Counted from the first letter of the stretch, positions 37,291 through 47,528 are shown. The stretch is 64,000 nt of DNA from an uncultured Opitutia bacterium (GCA_903872425.1 CAIQKQ010000109.1:34810-98809), one strand, 5' to 3'. The notes: a model not told the origin generated them from the letters alone. A program made the numbers and translations.

Positions 37291-38160
37291 TCAGTCCGCC
37301 GAGAGCGGGGCCTCGCCACGGCGTACGGCGGCGATGGTATCACGCAGCGTGGCGGCGCTATCGCGAAACGCGTGCACGGTCGGGTCGTCCGACCGCGCGA
37401 ATTCGGCCGGAGAACCTTGGAAACGCATCCGGCCACTGTCGAGCAGCGCGATGCGGTCGCTCACGGCCAGCGCCTCGGGCACGTCGTGGGTGACGAGCAC
37501 AGCGGTGAAATTGAGCTGGCGCTGGTATTTCGCGATCATCTCGAAAACGGTGTTGCGTCGCAGCGGGTCGAGGCCGGCGGTGGGTTCGTCGAAGAGCACG
37601 AGCTCGGGGCGCGTGACGATGGCGCGGGCGAGCGCGAGGCGTTTCTGCATGCCGCCGGAAAGCTCGCCGGGATGCGCGTCGCGGAACCGATCGAGTTCGA
37701 GCTGGCGGAGCGCCTCGAGGCTGCGCGCACGAATCTCGAAATTGGGTACCTGAGTGGTGGACTCGAGTGGAAGGGCGACGTTTTCGAGCGCGGTGAGCGA
37801 GTCGAAAAGGGCGTTGCTCTGAAACAGATAGCTGCACCGGCGGCGGAACTCGGCGCGGGCGACAGCGTTGGCAGCGTTGAGCGCGTGGCCATCAAAACGG
37901 ATTTCGCCCGCGTCGGGCGTGACGATGCCGGCGAGGCATTTGAGGAAGACAGATTTACCGGTGCCGCTTTTGCCGAGCACGGTAACGACGCTGCCGCGCG
38001 GCACGAGCAGATCCACGCCAACGAGCACCGCGAGCTCGCCGAAGTGCTTGGCGACGCCACGTACATCAAGGAGGAATTCGCCACTGACGGTGGTCGGGGC
38101 CGCGCTGGCACTGGCCGCCGTACCGCCCGGCGTGGGAGAATTTGTCGCGCGCGATTGCAT
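37291..38160 (-). CDS. mlaF: ABC ATPase MlaF
   Basis: 289 residues. About 25 Ala/Thr-rich residues precede the ATPase core. Walker A GKSGTGKSV, signature LSGGMQKRLALARAIV, Walker B LVLFDEPTAGLDPLR and the H-loop in VTHDVPEALAVSDR are present. The GGMQKR form is typical of MlaF/TTG2A. It powers lipid transport together with the MlaE permease. Gaps to neighbours are 3 bp and 6 bp. Confidence 0.96.
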   Translation of the reverse strand: MQSRATNSPTPGGTAASASAAPTTVSGEFLLDVRGVAKHFGELAVLVGVDLLVPRGSVVTVLGKSGTGKSVFLKCLAGIVTPDAGEIRFDGHALNAANAVARAEFRRRCSYLFQSNALFDSLTALENVALPLESTTQVPNFEIRARSLEALRQLELDRFRDAHPGELSGGMQKRLALARAIVTRPELVLFDEPTAGLDPLRRNTVFEMIAKYQRQLNFTAVLVTHDVPEALAVSDRIALLDSGRMRFQGSPAEFARSDDPTVHAFRDSAATLRDTIAAVRRGEAPLSAD

Positions 38161-38163
38161 GGT

Positions 38164-38946
38164 TTAGTTTCCGACCAGCAATGAAGTGATCACGTAATCG
38201 GCCGCGAGTACCGCAATACTCGACACGACAACGGCGCGGGTGGTCGAGGCGCTCACCGCGCGCGCACCGGTGGTGCGGCTGCGGCGGTGGGTGTTGTAGC
38301 CGTTGTGTGCGCAGATGGCGGTGGTGAGCAGACCGAAAACCACGGCCTTGATAAAACATTCGCGCACATCGGGGCCGCGGACCGACGCATGGACCGATGC
38401 CCAATACACCCCTCCCGACAACGGCAGCAGCAGCGAACCGGAGAGAAATCCACCCCAGATGCCGATCAGCGAAAAAAACACCGTCTGGATCGGAAATGAC
38501 ACCGCCGCGGCGATGAGGCGCGGCGCGATCAGATACGCGTGCGGGCTAGCCCCCATCGTCTCCAGCGCGGCGATCTGCTCGCTGTTGCGCTGGATGCCCA
38601 ACTCGGCCGCAAGCGCCGAGCCGGCCTGGCCCACGAGCATGAGTGCCGCGAGTACCGGACCGAGCTCACGGATCAGCGTCAACGACACCAGCTCTCCGAG
38701 CACGCTGGTCGAGCCATAGCGGTTGAGCACGTAGTAGCCCTGCAAACCGAGCACGAGACCGGTGAATAAGCCAACGATGACTATGACCGGCAGACAGCGC
38801 ACCCCCTGCTCGTAAAGTGCACGCATGATGCGCCGACCGAGCTTGCGCGAGCCGACGGCGGACGCGAACGACTGCCCAAAGAACAGGGCAAAGTCGCCGA
38901 GTTCGCCGACAACGGCGAGAGAGGTGCGGCCAAGAGTTTCGAGCAT
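38164..38946 (-). CDS. mlaE: ABC permease MlaE
   Basis: 260 residues from the ATG at 38946 ([20 protein letters not shown]); the longer frame upstream is not conserved. The MlaE domain has [57 protein letters not shown] and [16 protein letters not shown]. It forms the membrane part of the MlaFEDB transporter. First gene of the mlaEFDCA run; no mlaB gene is found in it. Divergent from gnd with a 129-bp gap. Confidence 0.95.
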   Translation of the reverse strand: MLETLGRTSLAVVGELGDFALFFGQSFASAVGSRKLGRRIMRALYEQGVRCLPVIVIVGLFTGLVLGLQGYYVLNRYGSTSVLGELVSLTLIRELGPVLAALMLVGQAGSALAAELGIQRNSEQIAALETMGASPHAYLIAPRLIAAAVSFPIQTVFFSLIGIWGGFLSGSLLLPLSGGVYWASVHASVRGPDVRECFIKAVVFGLLTTAICAHNGYNTHRRSRTTGARAVSASTTRAVVVSSIAVLAADYVITSLLVGN

Positions 38947-39075
38947 GTATTTCACGCTACCGTGACAAGTCGCGGCGACGGCGCAAGTGCGCGGATGACT
39001 TCCGCAACTTTGCCAGAAATTATGTTTGGTTTTCTTGCACCGTCCTGCCAAGCGTCTTGTCCCTCCATTTATCCC

Positions 39076-40584
39076 ATGCCCAAATCCCGTTCCGACATCG
39101 GACTCATCGGCCTCGCCGTCATGGGTCAAAACCTCGCCCTCAACATTGCTGACCACGGTTTCCAAATCTCGGTCTACAACCGCACGACGGACAAGACCGA
39201 CAAGTTCGTCGCCGAAAATCCCAACACGCCCGGCGGCATCGTTGGCACCAAGACTCCCGAGGAATTTGTCCGCTCCCTCGCCAAGCCCCGCAAGATCATC
39301 ATCCTCGTGCAGGCCGGCAAGGGCACGGATGCAGTGATTGACAGCCTCACGCCGCTGCTGGAGGCCGGCGACATCGTGATTGACGGCGGCAACGCGCTCT
39401 GGACCGACACCATCCGCCGCGAAAAAGCTTTGAAAGAAAAAGGACTGCGCTTCGTCGGCAGCGGTACCTCGGGTGGAGAAGAGGGCGCCCGTTTCGGCCC
39501 GTCACTCATGCCCGGCTGCGATTTCGCCGCGTGGCAGGAGATCAAACCCATTTGGGAGGCCATCGCCGCGAAGGTAGACGCCAAGACTGGCAAACCCATC
39601 ACCGGCGCGAAGCCCGGCAAGCCCGTGAGCGGTGGCGTGCCTTGCACGACCTACATCGGCGAGAACGGCGCGGGCCACTACGTCAAGATGGTCCATAACG
39701 GGATCGAGTATGGTGACATGCAGATGATCTGCGAGGCCTACGCTCTCATGCAGGGGCTCCTTGGCCTTAAGCCTGCCGAGATGGGCGCGATTTTCTCCGA
39801 GTGGAATGCTGGCAAACTCGACAGCTTCCTCATCGAAATCACCGCTGACATCCTGAAACAAAAAGACCCGGTGACGAAAAAGCCCTTTGTGGATATCGTG
39901 CTCGATACCGCCGGACAGAAGGGCACCGGCAAATGGACCTCGGTGAACGCGCTCGACATGGGCGTCGCCGCGCCGACGGTCGCCGAGTCGGTCTTCGCCC
40001 GCTGCATCTCCGCGATTAAGGACGAGCGCGTGGCCGCCTCGAAAATCCTCAAAGGCCCGTCGAAAAAATACCGCGGCTCGAAAAAGGCGCTCATCGCCGC
40101 TATCCACGACGCGCTCTACTGCTCGAAAATCTGTTCCTACGCGCAAGGCTTCCAGCTCATGCGGGCCGCGCAGCAGGAATATAATTGGAAGCTCAACTTC
40201 GGTGGCATCGCCCAGATTTTCCGCGGCGGCTGCATCATCCGCGCCGCGTTCCTCCAGAAAATCACCGAAGCCTACGCCCGGAAACCCGCGCTCGCGAACC
40301 TGCTCCTTGACCCGTATTTCAACAAAACGGTACAGAAAGCGCAGGCCAACTGGCGCAAGGTCGTCGCCCTCGCAGCCGAGTGCGGCGTGCCCGCGCCGAC
40401 GTTCTCGAGCGCCCTCTCCTACTATGACAGCTACCGCTCGGCTCGCCTCCCCGCCAACCTGCTGCAAGGCCAGCGCGACTACTTCGGCGCCCACACCTAC
40501 GAGCGCACGGACAAACCGCGTGGGAAATTCTTCCACATTGACTGGCCCGAGACCGGCCGCCCGCAGCTCGAGATCGCGAAGTGA
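39076..40584 (+). CDS. gnd: 6-phosphogluconate dehydrogenase, decarboxylating
   Basis: 502 residues from the ATG at 39076 ([20 protein letters not shown]). NADP-binding [25 protein letters not shown], the [20 protein letters not shown] loop, the catalytic Lys in [17 protein letters not shown] and the long C-terminal helical domain with AHTYERTD. It produces ribulose-5-phosphate, CO2 and NADPH. It is 20-30 residues longer than typical because of a short [18 protein letters not shown] insertion before the catalytic block. A strong hairpin follows the stop. Confidence 0.97.
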   Translation: MPKSRSDIGLIGLAVMGQNLALNIADHGFQISVYNRTTDKTDKFVAENPNTPGGIVGTKTPEEFVRSLAKPRKIIILVQAGKGTDAVIDSLTPLLEAGDIVIDGGNALWTDTIRREKALKEKGLRFVGSGTSGGEEGARFGPSLMPGCDFAAWQEIKPIWEAIAAKVDAKTGKPITGAKPGKPVSGGVPCTTYIGENGAGHYVKMVHNGIEYGDMQMICEAYALMQGLLGLKPAEMGAIFSEWNAGKLDSFLIEITADILKQKDPVTKKPFVDIVLDTAGQKGTGKWTSVNALDMGVAAPTVAESVFARCISAIKDERVAASKILKGPSKKYRGSKKALIAAIHDALYCSKICSYAQGFQLMRAAQQEYNWKLNFGGIAQIFRGGCIIRAAFLQKITEAYARKPALANLLLDPYFNKTVQKAQANWRKVVALAAECGVPAPTFSSALSYYDSYRSARLPANLLQGQRDYFGAHTYERTDKPRGKFFHIDWPETGRPQLEIAK

Positions 40585-40645
40585 GGGCTAGTTAGCTGCC
40601 GCACCATTCGCCGAGAATTAAATTCTCGACGGATTTAGTTTTCAT

Positions 40646-41060
40646 CAACCGCGCCGCCCTGAAAAGGGCGGCGCGGTTCTGTTTTCGGGCGCAGCGGTTC
40701 GCGCGTTTCGAATCCTGGCCGCCTGCTCGACGGCGAAATCCTTGGTCATTTGCTGCATGTTGGGCATGGCTGCCAAGACGTCCGGCACCGTTGCTTCGAA
40801 TTCCTTCGCTTATAGCTTGGGCAGTTTGACCAACATCACATCCGGCGGTTTGGCCTGAAATGCCATCGAGCTAGAACCCGCGCACGCGTGCGTTAAGAAT
40901 GCCTTGGCCCATCCGTTCCAAGACCAGAGATGTTTGATTTTCTCGCACGGGTCCGACTATTGGCACGGCATAAATTTGCGAGGGCACACTGCTGCTATCG
41001 CGCCAAGTGTAACTCGCAATTATGGGCTTTGCGCCCGACGGGAAAGCTGAATGATGCCCA
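40646..41060 (-). pseudogene. Decayed gene with stops and a frameshift
   Basis: On the minus strand one frame reads about 60 codons without a start (FPSGAKPIIASYTWRDSSS... NQTSLVLERMGQGILNARVRGF) and meets a TAG. In the adjacent frame the reading continues with MAFQAKPPDVMLVKLPKL, a TAA, then AKEFEATVPDVLAAMPNMQQ and MTKDFAVEQAARI to a final TGA at 40646. The amphipathic, codon-like composition of both parts suggests one former gene broken by at least one frameshift and two stops. The original family is not recognised. It fills most of the otherwise empty 488-bp gap between gnd and the protease gene. Confidence 0.5.
40648..40684 (+). terminator. Terminator hairpin after gnd
   Basis: A 14-bp perfect stem (40648-40661 with 40666-40679) carries a GAAA tetraloop, followed by a short T-containing tail (CTGTTTTC). 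A second small palindrome (CGAGAATT AAATTCTCG, 40612-40628) lies between it and the gnd stop. The terminator overlaps the end of the decayed minus-strand gene. Confidence 0.8.
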
Positions 41061-41072
41061 ACTATTCAAGGC

Positions 41073-42098
41073 ATGAACAACGCCGCCTTATGCTCCCCGC
41101 GCTACGCCGCGCTACGTGTGCTGACCGTTCTCGCGCTGGCCACCAGCCCGGCCTTCGCCCTCAGCACTGTGCAGTTAAAAAATGGCTCCAGCCTGCGCGG
41201 CGATGTGCTCGCCGAGAAGGCCGACCGCATCGTCGTGGATCTTGGTTTCACCGTCGTCACCGTGCCGCGCGACGAAATTGAGAAAGTCACCGCCGAAGCC
41301 GCCGCGCCCGCCACTGCCGGGGCCGAGGAGTCCGCCGACCTTTACCACGTCGCCGTCAATCCGCCCGCGCTCTCGATGAAGGAGAACGTGGATCGCGTCG
41401 CCGAGGCGGTCGTCCAAGTCCGCACCCCCACGGGCCTTGGCTCGGGCTTTTTTATCCACCCGTCGGGCTACATCGTCACCAATGAGCACGTAGTCGCGGG
41501 CGAAAACAACCTCACCGTCACCCAGTTTCGCAAAGGCAAGACCGAGTTGGAGAAGGTGCAGTTCAACAAGGTTCGCATCGTCGCGTTTGATGCGCGACTC
41601 GACCTAGCGCTGCTGAAGATCGAGGATGCCGGCGAGACCATATTCCCCACCGTCCCAGTCGGCGCGGGCGGCTCGCTCACCGACGGCCAGACGGTTTTCG
41701 CTATCGGCAGCCCGCTCGGCCTCGACCGCACGGTGTCGCAGGGTATCATCAGCTCACGCAATCGCCCGCTCGGCGGCCAGCTGTTCATCCAAACGACGAC
41801 CCAAATCAACCCCGGCAACTCCGGTGGCCCGCTCTTCAACCTGCGCGGCGAGGTCGTTGGCGTGAACAACATGAAGGCCATGCAAGTCGGCGTTGAGGGC
41901 CTGAACTTCGCCATCCCGACTGAGGCGCTGAAAAGCTTCCTCCGCAACCGCGACGCCTTCGCCTTCGATCCGCGTAATCCCAACGCCGGCTTCCGCTACC
42001 TGTCGCCGCTCGCCCTCCCCGCTGCGCGCGGGCATGCGCCAGAGACAGGAGCAGTTAATCTGGAACCGGGAGATGTCCCCTCCCCGGCGCGTCCGTAA
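41073..42098 (+). CDS. Secreted trypsin-like serine protease (DegP-type catalytic domain)
   Basis: 341 residues with a signal peptide (1-30). An N-terminal beta module (about 31-75: STVQLKNGSSLRGDVL... VVTVPRDEIEKV) precedes the S1C-type protease domain. The triad is complete: His139 in TNEHVVAG, Asp177 in ARLDLALL and Ser250 in NPGNSGGPLF. There is no PDZ domain, so it is shorter than DegP/DegQ. It probably acts in the periplasm or outside. It is followed 50 bp later by two more exported proteins on the same strand. Confidence 0.92.
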   Translation: MNNAALCSPRYAALRVLTVLALATSPAFALSTVQLKNGSSLRGDVLAEKADRIVVDLGFTVVTVPRDEIEKVTAEAAAPATAGAEESADLYHVAVNPPALSMKENVDRVAEAVVQVRTPTGLGSGFFIHPSGYIVTNEHVVAGENNLTVTQFRKGKTELEKVQFNKVRIVAFDARLDLALLKIEDAGETIFPTVPVGAGGSLTDGQTVFAIGSPLGLDRTVSQGIISSRNRPLGGQLFIQTTTQINPGNSGGPLFNLRGEVVGVNNMKAMQVGVEGLNFAIPTEALKSFLRNRDAFAFDPRNPNAGFRYLSPLALPAARGHAPETGAVNLEPGDVPSPARP

Positions 42099-42148
42099 GT
42101 GACGCCAGCTCTCGCGCGCAATTTGTCCGCCTTTGCTATTCATCTCCT

Positions 42149-43954
42149 ATGAAATTCCGATCCCTACGCCCGATTTTTCCCCGCTACCTCGCTCAAGTCT
42201 CCACCTTCCTCGCGGCCATCACGCTGCTCGCCGCTCCGCTCGCCTTCGCCGCCGCTCCGGCCAACCCGCCGCTCACGGACATCGTGGACGACCAGACCGC
42301 GCTCGCCCTTTTCGTGAGCGATGCGCCGGCGCTTGTCAGAGGCTGGGACGCCAGCCCCTTCGCGCGCACCTGGAACGATCAGCAGGTCGCCAAGTTTTTT
42401 GGCCCGCTGCGTGCCACCATGAACATTGAAACGTGGGACGACCAGGCCAAAGCCGCCACAGGCAAGACCGTGCGCGAACTGCTCGCGTTGGCCAAGGGCG
42501 GCGCGATCATCGCCTTGCCTGTTTCGCTTCTGAGCGACGCGTTCGCCGGTAAAACGATCACCGCACCGCCGTTACTACTGGCCATCGAGTTTGGCTCCAA
42601 CGCTGCGACCGTCGAAAAGCTGGCCGCTGATGCCGCTACCAAGAATGCTGGCCTGCGCGTCGAGACGACCAATTACGCCGGCGTGCTCGTCCATACCCAG
42701 ACTCAGTCCGCGCCCAAAGACGGGGAAAAATCCAACACAAGCGTCCCTGATGTCACCGCCATGTGCCAGGGTATCTGGCTTAATAGCCCGAGTTACCAAC
42801 GCGTGTGCGCCGCAATTGATGCTATCAAACGGGGCGGTCTGTCCAACGCCCTCGGACGCAGCGAAAATTTCCTCCGGGCCCAAAAGCGCGCCGGTCCCGC
42901 GCAGCTGACGGCCTACGCGGATTTTCAGGCGATCTATCCGGCGCTGCAGGCAGCGGTGGAAAAGGTTCCCACCACTAACCTCCCCTTCGAGCCAACGACC
43001 GCGCTCAAAGCTCTCGGCTTCGACGCGCTGCGCGGACTTTGTTACACGATCAACTTTGGCGTGAAGGAGACCAGGGTGACCTTTGGCCTTGGCTACACCG
43101 AGGAGCGTGGCCTACTGCAACTGCTCGCCGCCTATGGCCCCGGCGCGGCCGAGCGGCCAGAGTGGCTGCCCGCTAAATTTTTTAGTGCTGCCTCCGACAA
43201 ATTTGATCTGCGCGCGGCATATGTCGCACTTGAGAGTGTCCTCGCGGCGGCCAGTCCCGAACTTTCCGCGCAGGCACAGAGCGGAATCGCGGACCTCAAC
43301 AAAGAACTAGGCGTTGATCTCAAGCGCGACTTTATCGGCAGCCTTGGCGCGGATCTCGTTATGGGCCAGTACGTGCCTGACGGCGCGTCGCTCGACAAGG
43401 CCGATCAGCTCATCGCGCTCTCTCTGGAAAACCCCGAATCCTTCGCCAAGGTCGTTGAAGCCCTCAAACGTCTGGCTGCCGGCAACGATCCCGGTGGAGC
43501 CGATCAACTCTTCGTCAAGCGCACCTACCTCGGCCAGACGCTCTACACTTTCGCACCGCCCGGGGCCCCAGCAGGCTACCGCGGCTTCAGCTATGCCATC
43601 GCCAACCGCACGTTTCTACTCGGCATTGGCTCGCCTGCCCCTGTCGAAGCGGTGCTGCAAAACATGGCGGAAAAACGCGCGTCGTTTTGGAACAAGTCGG
43701 AGGTCAAGGCCGCCCTCGCTGACGTACCCGCATCCTCCCCTGACGTGTGGGCAACCGATGCCCGCGCGTTGGTCGGTGGGATGATCGACACCTTGGCAGG
43801 CGTCCTGGCACAGTCTCCCGTCTCGATTGTGGATGCATCCGCCAAGCCCGACCCCGCGCAGCTCGCGCGGTACTGGGGCATGATGTCTGGCTATCTCGTG
43901 AAAGAACCCACCAGCTTTTTTGGGGTGGCTCGCATTGCCAACCCGTCGCCATGA
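42149..43954 (+). CDS. Large secreted protein of unknown function
   Basis: 601 residues with a signal peptide (about 1-32, ending AFAAAP). The rest is a regular soluble protein with DIVDDQTALALFVSDAPALVRGWDAS near the start and repeated ALGFDALRGL/LAALA patterns. The layout resembles DUF3352-type secreted proteins, but I cannot place it firmly. The stop overlaps the next gene's ATG in ATGA, so it is coupled to the FG-GAP protein. Probable role at the envelope; no catalytic motif is seen. Confidence 0.75.
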   Translation: MKFRSLRPIFPRYLAQVSTFLAAITLLAAPLAFAAAPANPPLTDIVDDQTALALFVSDAPALVRGWDASPFARTWNDQQVAKFFGPLRATMNIETWDDQAKAATGKTVRELLALAKGGAIIALPVSLLSDAFAGKTITAPPLLLAIEFGSNAATVEKLAADAATKNAGLRVETTNYAGVLVHTQTQSAPKDGEKSNTSVPDVTAMCQGIWLNSPSYQRVCAAIDAIKRGGLSNALGRSENFLRAQKRAGPAQLTAYADFQAIYPALQAAVEKVPTTNLPFEPTTALKALGFDALRGLCYTINFGVKETRVTFGLGYTEERGLLQLLAAYGPGAAERPEWLPAKFFSAASDKFDLRAAYVALESVLAAASPELSAQAQSGIADLNKELGVDLKRDFIGSLGADLVMGQYVPDGASLDKADQLIALSLENPESFAKVVEALKRLAAGNDPGGADQLFVKRTYLGQTLYTFAPPGAPAGYRGFSYAIANRTFLLGIGSPAPVEAVLQNMAEKRASFWNKSEVKAALADVPASSPDVWATDARALVGGMIDTLAGVLAQSPVSIVDASAKPDPAQLARYWGMMSGYLVKEPTSFFGVARIANPSP

Positions 43955-46281
43955 ACTGTGTGTTTCACTCCCTCGCGCGGTCCGGTGTCGTGCTCGCGGC
44001 ACTGCTCGGCGCCTTCTGCAGCCTTCGCGCCGCGGCACCCGCCGTGGCGCTCGGCGGCCCAGAGATCACCAAGCTCGACTGGAATATCCGTGCCCTCACC
44101 CCCGTTGATCTTGACGGCGACGGCCGTACCGACCTCGCGCTCATTAACAACGACTACGCCACCATCGAGTTGCTCTACCAAATCAAGCCCGGCGCGCCGC
44201 CCGATCCCGCCAAGCCCGCCCGCGCTAACCGCTGGGAACCCGTAATCGACGACGCGCGTTTCCGCCGCGTCAGCGTGACAACCGGCCTCACGATGTACGA
44301 CCTTATCGTCAGTGATCTGAACGGCGATGGCCGCCCCGATCTGGTTTACACCGGTGACGCGACGGCGCTCACCGTCCGTTATCAGCAGGCCGACGGCCTA
44401 TGGCGGGAGAAAAAAATCACCGAGGCGCCTATGCCGGTGCAAGCGCTCGGTAGCCTCCGCAGCGGTGATCTCGACGGTGATGGGCGCCCTGATCTCGCCA
44501 TGATGGGCAAGCAGGAGATCGCGATTTTCCATCAACAGGCTGACGGTACGTTGGCTGCACCTGAGCGTTACGCACTGGCCGACGAAAATTGCTACGGCCT
44601 CGAGTTTACTGACGTAAACGGCGACGGCCGCCCCGACCTCGTCTATCTCGCCAACGGCAGCCGCGACATTCTCCGCGTGCGCCTACAAACCGCCACCGGC
44701 CAGTTCGGCCCCGAGCTGGCCTACGCGCTCAAGCCAGCGCGTAGCACCCTCCAAATATTGCCGCCGACGACCGCCGGTGGACCGCCAGTGTTTACCTATG
44801 CCCAGGACCGCACGGGACAGTTGGAATTTTTCAGCTTGGAGACGACGGACGGTAAAGCCACCGGCCTTGCACCGCGCCCACGTGTCTTCACGCCGTCAGC
44901 CGCCGCCGCCAAGACCGCAGCCGCCGCCTACGCGTTCGGCGACTTCGACGGCGATGGCCGCGAGGATGTCGCCATGAGCGACCCCGACGGCTCGCAGATG
45001 TTCATCTATTTTCGCCAAGCCGACGGCGGCTTCACCACGCCAAAAAAATTTCCTACGCTCTCCGACGTGCGCGGCCTCGCCGCCGCCGACTGGGACGGCG
45101 ACGGCCGGCCCGATATCTTTGTCGTCAGCCCGAAGGAGGAGGTGCTCGGCATCGCCACGGTCGGCAAAGATGGCCGGCTCAGCTACCCGCAGCCGCTCGC
45201 CGTGAAGGGCCGCCCGCTGGCCATCGCCGCCGGTGCGCTCGCAGGAGGGAAAGAAATTTCCGTAATCGTACTCCTCGAGGATAAAGGCGCACGCTCCATC
45301 GCGATTTTGCAACGCCAGCGCGACGGCTCTACGAAGACCGTGCGCACGATCCCTCTTGATGGTCTCAAGACCGACCCACATGCCGTACGCCTCGTGGATG
45401 CGAACCAGGACGGGCGCCTCGATCTCGCGGTGTTCACTCCCCTCGACGCCATGCGTCTGTTTGTGCAGGCGGCGGACGGAGGCTTCGCCGATGCGTCGGC
45501 CAACGCCGCGTTTCACAAGAGCTATGTAGACAACTTGGAGGCGAGTGCAGTCGGCACGGGCGATCTCGACGGCGATGGCAAGCCCGAGCTACTTGTGAGT
45601 ACAGGCGCGTTCATCCGCGCGCTTCGGCTCAACGCGACCGGAGCGCTCACGGTGGTCGAGCAGGCCAACGCCCGCGACAGCACGGCGGACATCGCCGCCG
45701 CTTTCGTGCTTCCGCCAGCCGCGAAGGGGGTGCGTCCCGAGGTACTGCTTTACGATCGCAAGGGCGAACAGTTCCAGCGCTTACGTGTCGGTAAGGACGG
45801 CGTCTACGAGGTCGGCGAGGTCACACCCGCCGGTCGCATTGAAGCCGTCGGTGCGGAAGTGCGCCCGACCGGCCCGGGCGGCGCGGCGGAACTGTTTCTC
45901 CTTGGCAAAAACCGTTTCTGGTGGCTACCCCTCGGTCAAGGCGTCCTCGCCGTCCGCTCGATCGATAACCTCACAACCGACTTGCCAGAGGTGAGCTATT
46001 TCGACGTGACAGCGGGCGACCTCACTGGCGATGGCATGCCCGAGTTGGTGGCCGTTGATCCCGAGGAAAACATGGTAGAAGTCCTCGCGCGCGACCCAGC
46101 AACAAAGGCATGGGCAAGCCGGCTGCATTTCAAGGTCTTCGAGGCCGACCAGCATTACCAAGGCAAGAAAGGCTCGCCGCTCCAACCGCGTGAGACGGTC
46201 ATCGCCGACGTGACCGGCGACGGCAAGAACGACCTTATCCTCCTGGTCCACGATCGCGTACTCGTCTACCCGCAGCAGTGA
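43951..46281 (+). CDS. Secreted FG-GAP/VCBS repeat protein
   Basis: 776 residues from the ATG at 43951, with a signal peptide (about 1-27). At least nine repeats carry the calcium-binding-like motif DLDGDGRTDLAL, DLNGDGRPDLVY, DVNGDGRPDLVY, DFDGDGREDVAM, DWDGDGRPDIFV, DANQDGRLDLAV, DLDGDGKPELLV, DLTGDGMPELVA and DVTGDGKNDLIL. Such repeats build an integrin-type beta-propeller, used for adhesion or ligand binding outside the cell. Translationally coupled to the preceding secreted protein. It ends convergently with rfbA, with 29 bp between. Confidence 0.92.
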   Translation: MNCVFHSLARSGVVLAALLGAFCSLRAAAPAVALGGPEITKLDWNIRALTPVDLDGDGRTDLALINNDYATIELLYQIKPGAPPDPAKPARANRWEPVIDDARFRRVSVTTGLTMYDLIVSDLNGDGRPDLVYTGDATALTVRYQQADGLWREKKITEAPMPVQALGSLRSGDLDGDGRPDLAMMGKQEIAIFHQQADGTLAAPERYALADENCYGLEFTDVNGDGRPDLVYLANGSRDILRVRLQTATGQFGPELAYALKPARSTLQILPPTTAGGPPVFTYAQDRTGQLEFFSLETTDGKATGLAPRPRVFTPSAAAAKTAAAAYAFGDFDGDGREDVAMSDPDGSQMFIYFRQADGGFTTPKKFPTLSDVRGLAAADWDGDGRPDIFVVSPKEEVLGIATVGKDGRLSYPQPLAVKGRPLAIAAGALAGGKEISVIVLLEDKGARSIAILQRQRDGSTKTVRTIPLDGLKTDPHAVRLVDANQDGRLDLAVFTPLDAMRLFVQAADGGFADASANAAFHKSYVDNLEASAVGTGDLDGDGKPELLVSTGAFIRALRLNATGALTVVEQANARDSTADIAAAFVLPPAAKGVRPEVLLYDRKGEQFQRLRVGKDGVYEVGEVTPAGRIEAVGAEVRPTGPGGAAELFLLGKNRFWWLPLGQGVLAVRSIDNLTTDLPEVSYFDVTAGDLTGDGMPELVAVDPEENMVEVLARDPATKAWASRLHFKVFEADQHYQGKKGSPLQPRETVIADVTGDGKNDLILLVHDRVLVYPQQ

Positions 46282-46310
46282 GTGGCCCGGAACGATGCAC
46301 GTTTCCGCCC

Positions 46311-47189
46311 CTAAACCGTATCGACCAGTTGGCGCAGATAATTCGCGTAAGCCGACTGGCCGTGACGCGCGATATGGCTCTCGAGCTGTGCGCGGCTGAT
46401 CCAGCCCCTACGAAACGCAATTTCCTCTAGGCAGGCAATCTTCAGGCCCTGGCGGTTTTCGATCACGCTGACGAACTGACCGGCCTCCAACAGCGAATCG
46501 GGTGTACCGGTGTCGAGCCACGCAGTGCCACGGCCGAGCAGTTCAAGCTGGAGCCGACCGGCGGCAAGGTAGAGGCGGTTGAGGTCGGTGATCTCGAGTT
46601 CGCCACGCGCCCCAGGCCGAAGGCCGCGGGCCAGATTCACCGCCTCACCATCGTAAAAATACAGGCCGGGTACCGCGTAACTCGACCTCGGCCGCACCGG
46701 TTTTTCCTCTAACGAAAGGATGCGGCGGTCCGGTGCGAACTCGACCACGCCGTAATGTTCAGGGTGCGCAACGTGATAGCCGAAGATGGTCGCGCCCGGA
46801 CGCGAGTCCGCCGTCTCCAGGGATTTAACGAGCTCCTGCCCATAGAAAAGATTGTCACCAAGGATGAGTGCCACCGGCTCATTTTTCAGAAAGCCAGTGT
46901 CGCCTGCGATGTGCAGCGCCTGCGCGGGCCCGGCGGGACTGAGTTGCGCGGCGTAAGAATATTTCAGCCCGAGACCGGACCCGTCACCGAGAAGTTGTCT
47001 GAACTGCGGCATGTCGGCGGGCGTCGTGATGACGAGGATTTCCCGGATGCCCGCGAGCATCAGCACCGACAACGGATAATAGACCATTGGCTTGTCGTAG
47101 AGCGGCAGAAGCTGCTTGCTCACGGCCAACGTGAGCGGAAAGAGGCGCGAACCGGATCCGCCAGCGAGGATGATACCCTTGCGATTCAT
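46311..47189 (-). CDS. rfbA: Glucose-1-phosphate thymidylyltransferase
   Basis: 292 residues from the ATG at 47189 (MNRKGIILAGGSGSRLFPLT). The nucleotidyltransferase signature GGSGSRLFPLT and the sugar-phosphate block SKQLLPLYDKPMVYYPLSVLMLAGI are diagnostic, followed by LILGDNLFYG and EEKPVRPRSSYAVPGLYFYD. It makes dTDP-glucose, the first step of dTDP-rhamnose synthesis for surface polysaccharide. No rfbBCD genes are beside it. Confidence 0.96.
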   Translation of the reverse strand: MNRKGIILAGGSGSRLFPLTLAVSKQLLPLYDKPMVYYPLSVLMLAGIREILVITTPADMPQFRQLLGDGSGLGLKYSYAAQLSPAGPAQALHIAGDTGFLKNEPVALILGDNLFYGQELVKSLETADSRPGATIFGYHVAHPEHYGVVEFAPDRRILSLEEKPVRPRSSYAVPGLYFYDGEAVNLARGLRPGARGELEITDLNRLYLAAGRLQLELLGRGTAWLDTGTPDSLLEAGQFVSVIENRQGLKIACLEEIAFRRGWISRAQLESHIARHGQSAYANYLRQLVDTV

Positions 47190-47451
47190 GGGAAACGGTT
47201 GGGATCTAAGACGGGCGGCGGCGAGACGGCGAGCGAATTGGTCAGGCCGCCTCTTCTTCATAACGCACCCGTGAGACCGAATACTCACATTCCCGCTCGG
47301 GCACTCTTGGGATCACTGCCTCCCCTCGTTGCACTCTGATCTCGGCCCTTCTACCCCTTGATTACCCGGCCTTAAGACGGCGTTAACGGTGTGAATGTCT
47401 CAGCGACACACCAAAGCCCCTGACGGCACATTGCCGAAGTGGAATATAACA
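47190..47451. other. Non-coding gap upstream of rfbA
   Basis: 262 bp between the rfbA start and tRNA-Arg, both on the minus strand. No convincing gene in any frame. It should hold the rfbA promoter; I cannot single out a confident -35/-10 pair. Confidence 0.45.
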
Positions 47452-47528
47452 TGGTGCACCTGCAGGGAGTCGAACCCCGAACCTCCAGATTCGTAGTCTG
47501 GCGCTCTATCCAGTTGAGCTACAGGTGC
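47452..47528 (-). tRNA. tRNA-Arg (ACG)
   Basis: Read on the minus strand: acceptor GCACCTG, D-arm with AGCTCAACTGGATAGAGC, anticodon loop CTACGAA with anticodon ACG, T-arm with GGTTCGACT in the loop region, acceptor 3' side CAGGTGC, discriminator A and encoded CCA (47452-47454). ACG decodes CGN after A34 is modified to inosine. Confidence 0.97.

Noticed and set aside
36832-38184. Long open frame (450 codons) on the plus strand
   Set aside because: It lies opposite mlaD and mlaF, which have full family motifs; its composition is that of a GC-rich antisense shadow.
39502-40536. 344-codon minus-strand frame
   Set aside because: Antisense to gnd; no recognisable protein pattern, rich in Val/Glu/Gly as expected from reversed codons.
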